64,000 nucleotides of DNA from Anaeromyces robustus (taxonomy: Eukaryota > Neocallimastigomycota > Neocallimastigomycetes > Neocallimastigales > Neocallimastigaceae). The stretch covers positions 62,001 through 126,000 of the forward strand of contig MCFG01000127.1 in assembly GCA_002104895.1 (NCBI GenBank), read 5' to 3'. Each line of letters starts with the position of its first letter. Positions within the stretch are counted from its first letter, which is position 1. The position numbers and the translations under genes are program-made. Positions 1 to 10,261 of the stretch are shown here, piece after piece. The notes under the pieces are model-generated. The model saw only the letters and a program-made list of their open reading frames with translations. It made no database searches and was not told the DNA's origin.

Positions 1-513
1 TATATGATTTTTAAATGAATTTTAAATATTATTTTATATATGCATTCATATTTATATATTTATAATACTAGGTTTTCTCATTGTAACGGTGATAATGAAT
101 GTCCAAATCAATCAAGTTGCTCAGCAAACGAATGTGTATCAAGTTTTTATTGTAAGTTAAATGATGATAAAGTTTGTGCTTTTAATGAAAACATAAAGGA
201 TGGAATATCATATGAAAAAGGTAGAGAATGTAAAGTTAATGAAGATTGTTTAAGTAGTATTTGTGACAATGGAAAATGTGAAAGAAATAATTATGCTTTG
301 GTTTCAAAACGTACAAAACTTTTTGGTTTAGAACAAGGTGAAAAATGTACAAATAATAATGAATGTAGTACTAAATATTGTAATGATGAAGGTATATGTG
401 GACCTTTCCAAAATTTAAGTGGTGTTATTTATATACTATTTGGATTCTTTATTCTTGTTATTATTATAACTGGAATATGTATTTGCTGTTGCTGTCGTTT
501 ATGTAAGAAGTAA
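1..513 (+). CDS. Cysteine-rich single-pass membrane protein, 3' exon (partial)
   Basis: The terminal coding exon begins after an AG acceptor at about 70-71 and ends with TAA at 511-513; the 5' exon lies outside the window. The visible part is about 147 residues. A Cys-rich ectodomain carries three repeats of the form C-x(3-5)-C-x(4-5)-C-x(3-4)-C (near 87-150, 225-280 and 345-400). One hydrophobic transmembrane helix follows, then a short Cys-rich tail (CICCCCRLCKK). The acceptor is phase 2 and falls at the same position relative to the first Cys motif as in the gene at 16068-17379, so the two are paralogues and the missing first exon is expected to encode a signal peptide. The predicted topology is secreted N-terminus outside with a tiny cytosolic tail. 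No enzyme or binding domain is recognised. Function unknown; a surface receptor or adhesion role is only a guess. Confidence 0.6.
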
Positions 514-679
514 AAAAAAAGCTAAAAAGTATAAACATTATTCAAGATAAAAAGTAAAAGTCTAATAGTAAAAAAAAAAAAATTGATAAAACAAAAAATA
601 ATAATATTTTCATTTTATCATTAAGAAAAAAAACAAACATTAATAGATAAATATAATTATTTTATATAATTAATTAAAT

Positions 680-1055
680 TTAAAACGCTATTATATTTAC
701 AAATAAGTAGTAATTATTTAATTTTATATAAATCAAGTTTAAAAAACTATTATATTTACAAATAAGTAGTAATTATTTAATTTTATATAAATCAAGTTTA
801 AAAAACTATTATAGTTATAAATAAGTAGTAATTATTTGATTTTATATAATTTAAGTTTAAAAAACTATTATAGTTATAAAAAAACAGTGATTATTTAATA
901 AAACAAACAAAAATAGCAATAAAAAAACTATTATGGTTTTAAAAAAACAGTGATTATTTAATAAAACAAACAAAAATAACAGTAAAAAAACTATTATGGT
1001 TATAAAAAAACAGTGATTATTTAATAAAACAAACAAAAATAACAATAAAATAAGA
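680..1055. repeat. Tandem minisatellite whose period shifts from 59 to 63 bp
   Basis: The anchor CTATTAT recurs at 688, 747, 806 and 865 (spacing 59) and then at 928 and 991 (spacing 63). The first units share AAATAAGTAGTAATTATTT. The later units replace it with AAAAAACAGTGATTATTT followed by AATAAAACAAACAAAAATA. The array is thus two related families joined in the middle of a unit. Confidence 0.9.
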
Positions 1056-1390
1056 ATAATAACAAATACATACACATAAACAAAAAAAAAAAAAAAAAAG
1101 AAGATAAAAAAATAAAAATAAAAATAAATAAATAAATAAATAAATAAGTAAATAAGTAAATAAATAATATATATATAAATAAAAAATTAAAAATAAAAAA
1201 TTAAAAATTAAAAATAAATAAAACAGTAACACAACCACAACAATAATAATAAAATATCATAAATTTATTAAAGTTTATATATTTATATTTTTCATATTTT
1301 TATATTACTCTTTATTTATATATTTTTTATTTTATTTTTTTTTTTACTTGAAAAAAAAAAAAAAAACTGAAAAGTAATTAAATCATTATC

Positions 1391-1812
1391 ATTTTATTTT
1401 ATTTTATTTTATTTTATTTTATTTTATTTTATTTTATTTTATTTTATTTTATTTTATTTTATTTTATTTTATTTTATTTTATTTTATTTTATTTTATTTT
1501 ATTTTATTTTATTTTATTTTATTTTATTTTATTTTATTTTATTTTATTTTATTTTATTTTATTTTATTTTATTTTATTTTATTTTATTTTATTTTATTTT
1601 ATTTTATTTTATTTTATTTTATTTTATTTTATTTTATTTTATTTTATTTTATTTTATTTTATTTTATTTTATTTTATTTTATTTTATTTTATTTTATTTT
1701 ATTTTATTTTATTTTATTTTATTTTATTTTATTTTATTTTATTTTATTTTATTTTATTTTATTTTATTTTATTTTATTTTATTTTATTTTATTTTATTTT
1801 ATTTTATTTTAT
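1391..1812. repeat. (ATTTT)n pentanucleotide array, about 84 uninterrupted copies
   Basis: The array is a perfect ATTTT repeat over about 420 bases with no visible interruption. The lack of point mutations suggests recent expansion or active homogenisation. A near-perfect palindrome abuts its right end. Confidence 0.97.
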
Positions 1813-1848
1813 TCATGATTAAATATATATGTATATATTTAATCATGA
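1813..1848. repeat. Palindrome capping the ATTTT array
   Basis: TCATGATTAAATATATA is followed by a 2-nt centre and then its exact reverse complement, TATATATTTAATCATGA. The arms are 17 bp, so the site can form a cruciform. It starts directly at the last pentanucleotide unit. Confidence 0.9.
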
Positions 1849-2120
1849 CAAAAAACAAATTAAAAAATTATTTAATCATAATTAAAATTATTTGTCCTAA
1901 TAAATAATAATGTATATTATATGGAATATATAGTATTAATCCAGTTATACATTTTATAAAAAATAAAGTATATGCAATATAAGTATTATGTAAAAAAAAA
2001 TTGAAAATTTTTTAGCATTATTTTTTAAAATGTAGATGAAAAAAAATTCATACATTTGTTCAATTGAGAATACTTTATCATACTCTAATTGGTTACTATA
2101 TTAATTAAAATATGGATTAT

Positions 2121-2365
2121 TTCATTATATAAATTAATAAAATAATATTGTTACAAGTTTAAAAAAATATTCATTATATAAATTAATAAAATAATATTGT
2201 TACAAGTTTAAAAAAATATTTATTATATAAATTAATAAAATAATATTGTTACAAGTTTAAAAAAAAAGATTCATTATATAAATTAATAAAATAATATTGT
2301 TACAAGTTTAAAAAAAGATTCATTATATAAATTAATAAAATAATATTGTTACAAGTTTAAAAAAA
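2121..2365. repeat. Tandem minisatellite, five units of about 49 bp
   Basis: The core TTATATAAATTAATAAAATA followed by ATATTGTTACAAGTTT recurs with starts near 2123, 2172, 2220, 2272 and 2321. Units differ only in the length of the A-run after AAGTTT. Confidence 0.93.
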
Positions 2366-2482
2366 GGTTGGCATAATAAATTAAAAATTCGGTATAATTT
2401 TTAATATTTTTTTAATAAAAAGTAATGATTAAGTTTAGAATAATTAAAATTTTTGAATTGATAATAATATATTGAATAATAT

Positions 2483-2510
2483 AATAGATTATTAAGCATA
2501 ATAATCTATT
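2483..2510. repeat. Hairpin with 12-bp stem and 4-nt loop
   Basis: AATAGATTATTA, loop AGCA, then TAATAATCTATT. The stem is perfect. It sits just before the 55-bp minisatellite. Role unknown. Confidence 0.7.
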
Positions 2511-2530
2511 GTACATATTTTTGAAAATAC

Positions 2531-2684
2531 AATTATTACTGTAAATAGTATTATTAAGTATAATAATATTCATTATCAATACTAAAATTATTACTGTAAA
2601 TACAATTATTAAGTATAATAATATTCATTATCAACACTAAAATTATTACTGTAAAAAGAATTATTAAGTATAATAATATTCATT
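2531..2684. repeat. Tandem minisatellite, about 2.8 units of 55 bp
   Basis: TTACTGTAAA recurs at 2536, 2591 and 2646, each followed by ATTATTAAGTATAATAATAT and then TCATT. Confidence 0.9.
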
Positions 2685-3153
2685 TTTTAAAAATAAAATT
2701 AAATAAATAATTAAAAAGCTTTTTAAAAATATGCAAAAATATATAATTATTATAAAATACAATCAATGCATTAAAAATTAAATGTATCAAGTTTTAATAA
2801 AAGGCCTTTTAAAAAAATATGTAAATGATAAATGATTATTTTTAAAATACAAACAAATATATAATCAGAATTTAATTTATATAAGTTCTAATCAAAAATA
2901 GAAAATTTTTGTATTAGTAATAATAATTATAGATATTAAAACAAAATAATTTTGAATATAAATACTCAGTTAATTCCTTTAGTTTTGAAAGTAAAATTCT
3001 TATAGATAGAATTATAATAAATAAAAAAGAAGAATACTTCTTTTTCATTAGAGAATTCTTTAATAAGATTTAATTAAGGAAAACTATTAAGTTCTTTATC
3101 ATCTTCAGTTTTTATTCTTTAATTCAATTAAAAAGGAAAAGAAACTATGGACT

Positions 3154-3738
3154 ATGGACATTCGTAGTACATTTATTATTTTCTTTTTGTTGTTAGGTGT
3201 TCTCCAAGTATTAGCTGATACTGAGATGAATGTTTTTAACTTAACTGAGGCAGCCTTATGTATAGCTGTTGGATTTATTAGTGTTCCAGGTGGAGTTATA
3301 TGTTCAGCCTATGCAGCTATAGCAGCATTTACATTAGAAGGTGGAAATATTAAGAAATATTTGATTGAACCAGGTCATAAACAAAAAATATGGATTGGTC
3401 CTAACAATCAATATGAAATATGCTCTGATAAACCTAATAGATTATATGGTCAATGGGATGGTGTTAATATTATTGGTTGTTACAATTGGGGTACTAAAGG
3501 TGATACTTTTAGAATGTGTTGTAGAATAACTAAACGTAATAATGGAATGAATGAGGTAGGCGACCACTATTATTTTAGTTCTGGCCCTAGTAATGGACTT
3601 ACTTTACCAAATGCTAAATAGTTAGATTATCCACAATGTACTAGAAGATGGTTTGAGTATAATGAGTGCGTAGCATACAACAAATCATGTAATACATTAA
3701 GAAAAAGATATGAAGATGAATGTAATAGTTGGGCTTAA
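3154..3738 (+). CDS. Small secreted cysteine-rich protein with an in-frame TAG before its Cys-rich C-terminus
   Basis: ATG at 3154 opens a frame with a clear signal peptide (MDIRSTFIIFFLLLGVLQVLA, cleavage probably before DTEMN). A Gly/Ala-rich hydrophobic stretch follows, then a Cys/Trp-containing domain with motifs IWIGPNNQYEIC, YGQWDGVNIIGC and FRMCCRITKR. TAG occurs at 3619-3621 (155 residues), but the same frame continues for 38 sense codons to TAA at 3736-3738. That extension is clearly protein-like, with four more cysteines in a C-x7-C-x6-C-x11-C pattern. Either the gene is a nonsense allele or recent pseudogene, or the stop is read through. No intron would remove the TAG while keeping the downstream frame. 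An upstream ATG at 3147 starts a six-codon ORF overlapping this start. Family not recognised; secreted effector or wall protein is possible. Confidence 0.65.
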
Positions 3739-4042
3739 AAACATTATAAACATTTTATTATAAAAAATATATTTCATTATCAATATTAATTTTTCTATGA
3801 AAAGAGAATAATTGTTAGGAAAATTGATAAAGAATAATTTAAAAGTTTATAAATATATATATATATATATATAATTATAATAAAAATTTATAATGAAAAA
3901 CATTTTATAAAATATCAAACTAAATAATTGATATTTACAGCTAATAATAATAATGTTTAATAATGCTTTTATATAATATAACATATATATATATATAAAA
4001 GTATTATGTGTTAAAAAATTGCATAAAATATTATATAAACAT

Positions 4043-4170
4043 TTTTATAATATAATATTTAAATAATTATTTATGTAGTATATAAACAAAAGTTTTATAA
4101 TTGTTTAATATATAATATTTAAATAATTATTTATGTAGTATATAAACAAAAATTTTATAATTGTTTAATA
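4043..4170. repeat. 60-bp tandem duplication
   Basis: ATATAATATTTAAATAATTA followed by TTTATGTAGTATATAAACAAA occurs twice with an exact 60-bp offset (near 4048 and 4108). One base differs (AAAGTTTT versus AAATTTT). Confidence 0.85.
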
Positions 4171-4259
4171 TATTATATTAAAAAAAAGAGCAATTAATCA
4201 ACTATTAATTAGAATATTCTTGAAAATTATTTCAATAACATTCTAAAAAAAAAAAAACA

Positions 4260-4400
<141 letters not shown>

Positions 4401-4486
4401 ATAAATAATAATTAAATGAATTAATATAAATAATAATTATTATTTATATAATAAAGATTGTTACAGATAAAACAATTATAAAAAAA

Positions 4487-4594
4487 GGTGATGATGATTT
4501 TTCAAATTAATTTGTGTAAAGTTGAATGTATTTCAAATCTTTATTATAAATTAGATGATAATAAAGTTTGTGCTTTTTATTGTGATAAAGGTAG
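4487..4594 (+). pseudogene. Decayed fragment of the Cys-rich membrane protein gene
   Basis: This stretch aligns without large gaps to about 89-195 of the first gene in the window. GGTGATGATGA matches GGTGATAATGA, and GTTGAATGTATTTCAAATCT matches AACGAATGTGTATCAAGTTT. The shared ending is TAAAGTTTGTGCTTTTxxT. It contains a frame disruption and has lost some cysteine codons. No intact flanking exon remains. It is best read as a relic of a local duplication. Confidence 0.65.
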
Positions 4595-4861
4595 TATTTA
4601 TTAAATTTATAAATAATTGTTTATAAAAAAAAAAAAATGTTTTATCTTTTAATATAAACTTTTCTTATTTTTATTAATATTAATAAAATAAAGTAAAATG
4701 AAATAAAATAAAAGTATATAACTAATAGAAATAAATTAGATTTTAATATTTTAATATCGATTACTTTTTTTTTTATATAGCAGACAGTTACATAATTTAT
4801 TAAATTTTAATAGGGAGAAGTGCATTTCAGAATCGTGCATTTCGGAATCGTACATTATTGT

Positions 4862-4896
4862 ATGTGGCTTGATGATAAAATATTTTATAGCCACAT
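4862..4896. repeat. Nested hairpin inside the transposon's left end
   Basis: The outer arms are ATGTGGCT (4862-4869) and AGCCACAT (4889-4896). An inner palindrome ATAAAATATTTTAT lies between them. It sits just inside the terminal iterated repeat, where transposase-binding or subterminal structures are common. Function inferred only from position. Confidence 0.6.
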
Positions 4897-4919
4897 TTAT
4901 CAAAAATAAATAAATAAAT

Positions 4920-5079
4920 AAATATATAAATAACTAAATAAAATCTAAATAATATTTTATTAATAATCTTTTAAATAATATTTTGTTAAAAATTGTATTA
5001 TAAAAAAGGACTTGTTCTGTTATCATTAAATAAATAAAACTATTATAATTATTAAATAAATAATTATTGTAATAAATAA

Positions 5080-5110
<31 letters not shown>

Positions 5111-5240
5111 ATACATAAATAATTAAATAAAATTAAATATTATTTTATTAATAATCTTTTAAATAATATTTTGTTAAAAATTGTATATAAAAAAGGACTT
5201 GTTCTGTTATCATTAAATAAATAAAACTATTATATATTAA
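4920..5240. repeat. Direct duplication of about 130 bp inside the transposon
   Basis: Both copies (about 4922-5058 and 5110-5236) contain TATTTTATTAATAATCTTTT, then AAATAATATTTTGTTAAAAA, then AAGGACTTGTTCTGTTATCA. Copy 2 lacks one T in the middle. The copies are joined by an AAAT microsatellite. Confidence 0.88.
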
Positions 5241-5610
5241 AAATAATTATTTACATAAATATAATACTAATTATTGGAATTATTATAAGAATATGGAGCA
5301 TATAACAAATAATGCTTCAGAATCTTTTAATAATTACTTAAATAATTTATTTCCAAAAAAACCTTCATTTTTTAAATTAATTTATATATTAAAAAAAGAA
5401 GAATCCTTATCCTACAATGATTACGAAAGGAGAATTAATGGAATCTGGAGAAAAAAACAAAAAATAATTAGAAAGACTGATGAAATAAAAAATATAATTG
5501 AAAATTATAAATATATGGAAAAAGATTATATTTATTATGGATATGATAAAAAAGATATTGTTGAATTATGGTATAATTGCTTAATTGATTTAAATAATAA
5601 AAAATACTAA
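5234..5610 (+). pseudogene. MULE transposase C-terminal remnant
   Basis: The open frame from 5293 to TAA at 5608-5610 encodes MEHITNNASESFNNYLNNLF and then PKKPSFFKLIYILKKEE. This matches the conserved MULE/FLYWCH-associated transposase C-terminal block (TNN-x-x-E-x-F/Y-N, then hPS-hhKLhxxLxxEE). The same frame stays open upstream to about 5234 and adds a WNYY motif just before the ATG, as expected for this region of the family (W-N near TNN). The catalytic DDE part is absent, so the ORF is a fragment of a once longer transposase. It supports the nature of the surrounding inverted-repeat element. Confidence 0.7.
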
Positions 5611-6940
5611 TTTTTATTATAAATTAGTATTTTTCTAACCTTTTTATATTATATGTTATGCTTAATTATTGTTCTTGTAACAATATAAGGAAATAAAATT
5701 ACTTTAAGATTTTTTTAGCTAGTTTTTAGCTAAATTATATCTAAAACTGATCTATTTAACTATAATTAAAATATAATTAATATCAATATCAAAATTTTTA
5801 GTATAAAAATATTATTATTAATATCAATATCAAATTTTTTAGTATAAAAATATTATTAATATCAATGTCAATCTTATTTAGCAAAAATAATAATATCAAT
5901 TATGTTTAAAAAATCATTAAATAAATATTTTTTTATTTTTTATTATTTTATTAAAATTTTAGTTATTATTATTACAATTTAATAATAAAATAAATTAAAA
6001 TATTTTATATAAATAATTTTAAATATAAATGAAAAATATTATAAAATATTAAATAAAATAAAAGACTTTGAAAAAATATGATTTTTGTTTGTTTGTAAAA
6101 GTTAAAGAACTTGAATCTTTCTTTTTTAAATTTTTTTTGTATTCTTCTGTATTTTTTTTTCAATTCTTTGATTTTATTATAATTTTTTTAATTATTTTTA
6201 TTTCATTTTATTCCATTTTTTAATTTGTAATTATTAATTATAATTTTTAATTATTATTTATTTATTTATTCATTTATTTAATATATAAAATTTCATGCGC
6301 CACAGATTCCGAAATGTACAATTCCGAAATGCACGATTCCGAAATGCACGATTGCGAAATGCACCACATTCATTTTAATACTTGTAATAAATAATAATGT
6401 ATTTTTATTACTATGTAACATTATAAGTATTAAATTTTAATACTTGTAATATTATATATTTTTATGTGATATCATAAAAATATGTAATATATATTAATTA
6501 CTAAATTTATATTATAATTATATTAAAAATATTAATTTATTTTTTTTAATTTTAATTTTTTTTATAATTTTATTTAATAAATAGAATGATTATTTCTTTT
6601 TATATCTTTTAAATTTATTTATTTATTTTTTAATTTTTAAAAAAAATGTTGTTATAATAGTATTTACATTCAAATAAATTTAAATATATAAACGAATATA
6701 TAATATTTATTTTTTCCTAATATTGATAATGATAAAAATATATTATTAAAACTACATTTTAAAATATAATAATAATAATAGCATATAATATCTAAAAATA
6801 TTGGTTTATAATAAATTTATATAATTCATTATAAAACAAAGTTTTAGAGTTAATATATATAAATATTTATATAATCATATATATTTTTTTTAAAATAACA
6901 AAGAAATAATTTTTTCCCTTTTTTTGAAAAATTTTTTCTT

Positions 6941-6993
<53 letters not shown>

Positions 6994-7060
6994 TTTTTAT
7001 TTTTTATTTTTTAATTTTAATATTTTACTTTTACTTTTTTTTTTTTTTTACTTATTTTCT
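5611..7060. other. Intergenic: right half of the dead transposon plus low-complexity DNA
   Basis: A 42-bp unit containing TTAATATCAATATCAAA and TTTAGTATAAAAATATT is repeated about 2.4 times (about 5776-5880). The transposon's right terminal repeat lies at 6300-6364. A poly-T tract of more than 40 bases starts near 6942 and runs close to the 3' end of the minus-strand gene that follows. No gene seen. Confidence 0.75.
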
Positions 7061-9283
7061 TTATAAACACAAGATACACCATTCATTATTTTCTATTCCC
7101 CATTTTTCCGTGTCAGTGAAAACTATTTCAGAAGTTGTTTTACAAACTGGATAATCACCTGTATAAACACATGTAGAAATACCACACCAATCACCATTTT
7201 CTATACCCCATTCACCTAAATCATCAGTATAAATTACTTCTTTTTGTTTTTTACAACATGAATATCCAATTTCTTCAGCTTTACAAGTACGAATTAATTT
7301 TGGAGTATTTTCTTCTTCTTCTTCTTTTTCTTTTTCATTTTTTTCATCCTTTTTAATAATACACCATTCATTATTTTCAATACTCCAATCACCATCTTTA
7401 TCATGATATTGTACTTCAGCATTAATATTAGAACAACATTTATAACCATTGAAAGAACATTCAGTAGAATTTGATGATGATTTAGCTATTAATTGAAAAT
7501 CAAGACTAGGGAGAGGATTTATAACTTCCCATGGTCTAACATAAGCCATCTTAATATTTGGTAATACATCTTCTTCAGTAACTTCCCATATACGATAATG
7601 GAAGGTAAGGCTACCACCACAACCAGTAGGGAATTCTCCATATTTATTTGGTTGACAGTGACTTTCATAATTAGAACCTATAAAATCAATATAATCAGAA
7701 CGACGAATATCATCTTCATTAAGAATAATCCATTGATATCCAGTAGAACTATTATCACCTACAGTAATTTTAAGGATATGATTACTTTCAACATAAATTG
7801 TATTATCATATTGGTCTTCAATGTTAATGACAGGAAGAGATAAATTGTTAAGATCTTCTTCTTTTCTTTCCTTTTTTACGATTAGGGAAAGTTCGACGTC
7901 TGATAATAAATTACCATTTTTATTTGATCTAGCTTCAATAAAACGTAAAGGAGGTTGTAATTTACAACCAGGTTCAACAGTATCTTTAATACGGAATTTA
8001 AAAATATAAGATCCTGAAGAACTAGGAATTGAATATTCAGGAATAAATGGTACGCTATTATATTCATCATCTATATTTAATGGTTCTATAACATTAGATG
8101 CTTTAACTTCATCTAAATTTTTTAGATACCAACCATAACCAGCACCAGGATTACCTGAAAATTCAACAGCAATGACTTCGTTTTTTTCAGTGAAAAATAT
8201 TTTTTTTTCATCTTCATATTTAAAACTAACATAACCCTCACTTTTTCTTCTTAATTTGAAAGTTATACTTTTTTCAAAATAATCAAAATATTGATCAGGG
8301 GATTCTTTAAGAGTGAATGATAATACTGGTAATAAATCCTTTTCAGAAAATTTATCTTTATTAATTTTAAATGTATATCTATCTGTAATTTTTATCTTAT
8401 TATCGTTTGATAATTCTATTTGACTATTACTATATATATCAAGTAAATTATTCTCATTAATTTGTTCAATATTATCCAAGTACCATGAATAATATAAATT
8501 ATTATAATCAGAAGTGACTTCGTAAGTTAATACTATACAATACGCTTTATTATCATCTATTTCTAAAATATGCTTAATATTTTTATTATCTTCCTTTTTT
8601 GGATATAATTTTATATCTTTATTAGCATTAAAAGTATCATGGTCAGCCAATAAATTAACTAGAGTATGAAATTCATCTCTTTTAGAATCCTTCAGTTTGA
8701 ATTTTCGAACAAAATTTAATTGAGGTAAATTTTCTAAAGTTGAATTTTTATTTATTTTAAATTCAAATTTATAAAAACCAAGATTAATGTCGGGTAATAA
8801 AATAGGTTCTCCTTTATTAGCTTCATCATCATATGACCAATCTTTATTATCGTCATAAGTAGAAACAAGATTTAATGGTTCAATGTCAGAATTTTTTATA
8901 ATTTCTTCGAAATTATCAAGAGCCCAATAATAACTTGAATCCTCAATTAATTTTAAATAAATTGTGAATTTTGAATTACTTTTAACATATAAATCTTTAA
9001 TTTGTTCATTTTCATTAATTATAATTGAATTTTTATTAATGAATTCCTTTTATTTAATTTATTTTTTTATTAATTATTATTTTTTTATATATTATAGATA
9101 AATTGAATATAAAAGTATAAGAAAATTATTATTAAAATTTTAAATATGAAAAGATAAAAAATAAAAAATAATAAAATAAAATTAACCAAAGTAATTCTAA
9201 TAAGTTTAATATTAATTTTAATATTTTGTACTTACTGCTGACGCAATGACTATAAAACAAAATAAAATTAAATATTTAAACAT
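7061..9283 (-). CDS. Secreted cellulosomal protease-inhibitor protein: four chagasin-like (I42) repeats and three dockerins
   Basis: Two exons, 9283-9236 and 9046-7061. The donor is GTAAG at 9235, the intron is 189 bp and phase 0, giving 677 residues. Exon 1 is a signal peptide (MFKYLILFCFIVIASA). About residues 20-535 hold four chagasin-type repeats. Repeats 1 and 2 are diverged (SSYYWALDN, YYSWYLDN). Repeat 3 has GNPGAGYGW. Repeat 4 has all three I42 loops: DNSSTGYQW, GCGGSLTF and YVRPWE. Three fungal dockerins (about 546-580, 604-641, 642-677) follow, with paired Cys and WSIENNEWC / WGIENGDWC / WGIENNEWC. A Lys/Glu linker separates the first and second. I42 proteins inhibit papain-like cysteine peptidases, and fungal dockerins attach proteins to cellulosomes. 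The inferred role is to guard the cellulosome against host, protozoal or bacterial proteases. The third dockerin ends near the stop and looks slightly shortened. Confidence 0.85.
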
Positions 9284-10226
9284 TTTTTTATTTTAGTACA
9301 CTTTACTTTATTTTCTTATACCAATATTTTATTTATATATATATTTATTATTTATATTATTTTTATTTCTATATATTTAAATTATTTATTTAATTTATTA
9401 TATACTATTAATTTAGTTATTACTACCAGAGTAATCCATTACTTTAATTTTAATTTTTTTTTTATTTTATTTTATTTTATTTTATTTTATTTTATTTTAT
9501 TTAATTTTTTTTTATACTTTTTAAGTTATTTTATACTTTTATTTTTAATATCATTACTAGTAATATATTAGAATATATTATAATTTATACAGAATTTTAT
9601 TAATTTTTAAACAAAATTAATACATAAATAAATTAAAATGAAACAATATTAAAAAAAAGATTAATCATGAATCATGAATCATACAGATTTTAACTATTAT
9701 TATTTAATTATTATTTTAATTAATTTATTAATATTATGCTTTATGTTAATGAGAAGAATAACAAAATAAAAAATAAAAATATAAAAAGACTTTTTTATAT
9801 ATTTATTAAAAAAGAAGAGAAGAAAATAAGTAACAATGAATAAATGAAACAAATAATAATGAATAATAATAAATAATAAAATATATAAATAATAAAAAAC
9901 AGTTAATTAATTAAAGGTATTAAAAAAAAAATAAAAAAATTTTTTTTTATAAATTGGAGAATTTTTTTCTTCTTTTTTTCTTCTTTCTTTTTAATTCATA
10001 TTGATAATAAGAAAGTCAATCATTTATCATTTTTTTCAATATTAGAATCTTCAAAAAAAAAATATTTAATAAACATTAATATTTGTTTATTTATATATAT
10101 ATTTTTTCCTCACATTATTAAAAAGAGTATTAATAGTTGTTTTGATTTATTTCATTTGTTTTATTATATTTTAAAGGATAATTAGTGTTTACTTTTTTAA
10201 AAAAAATTTTTTAAATAACAATATAT

Positions 10227-10261
<35 letters not shown>

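Larger units (their letters stand above)
514..3146. other. Gene-free block of minisatellites and microsatellites
   Basis: No reading frame of coding character is seen. The block holds four separate tandem-repeat families, described individually, plus a very long ATTTT array and two hairpins. Between repeats the sequence is A/T only with no recognisable transposon ends. Confidence 0.8.
4820..6364. mobile_element. Degenerate MULE-like DNA transposon with iterated terminal inverted repeats
   Basis: The left end (4820-4855) reads GTGCATTTCAGAATC followed by GTGCATTTCGGAATC. The right end (6300-6364) is the inverse, with four or five copies of the 15-bp unit GTGCATTTCGGAATC on the minus strand. 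Between them lies a MULE-family transposase fragment (5293-5610). The rest of the interior is A/T-rich and carries internal duplications. The terminal unit contains the only non-A/T-biased sequence nearby. I found no convincing 8-11 bp target duplication (left flank AGGGAGAA, right flank CACATTCA). The element is therefore old, rearranged or incompletely delimited. Confidence 0.6.

Noticed and set aside
680-2690. CRISPR-like array
   Set aside because: The units are contiguous tandem repeats without unique spacers, in a eukaryotic context.
4808-6376. Target-site duplication for the MULE element
   Set aside because: The 8-11 bases outside the two ends do not match in any register I tried.
6924-7154. 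Poly-Phe ORFs and similar Ile/Tyr/Phe/Lys-rich frames across the window
   Set aside because: They are translations of homopolymers and microsatellites, with no domain, signal or splice support.
7061-8650. A stand-alone protein beginning at 8650
   Set aside because: The frame has no ATG there and is open to 9046, where an acceptor joins it to an upstream signal-peptide exon with matching phase.
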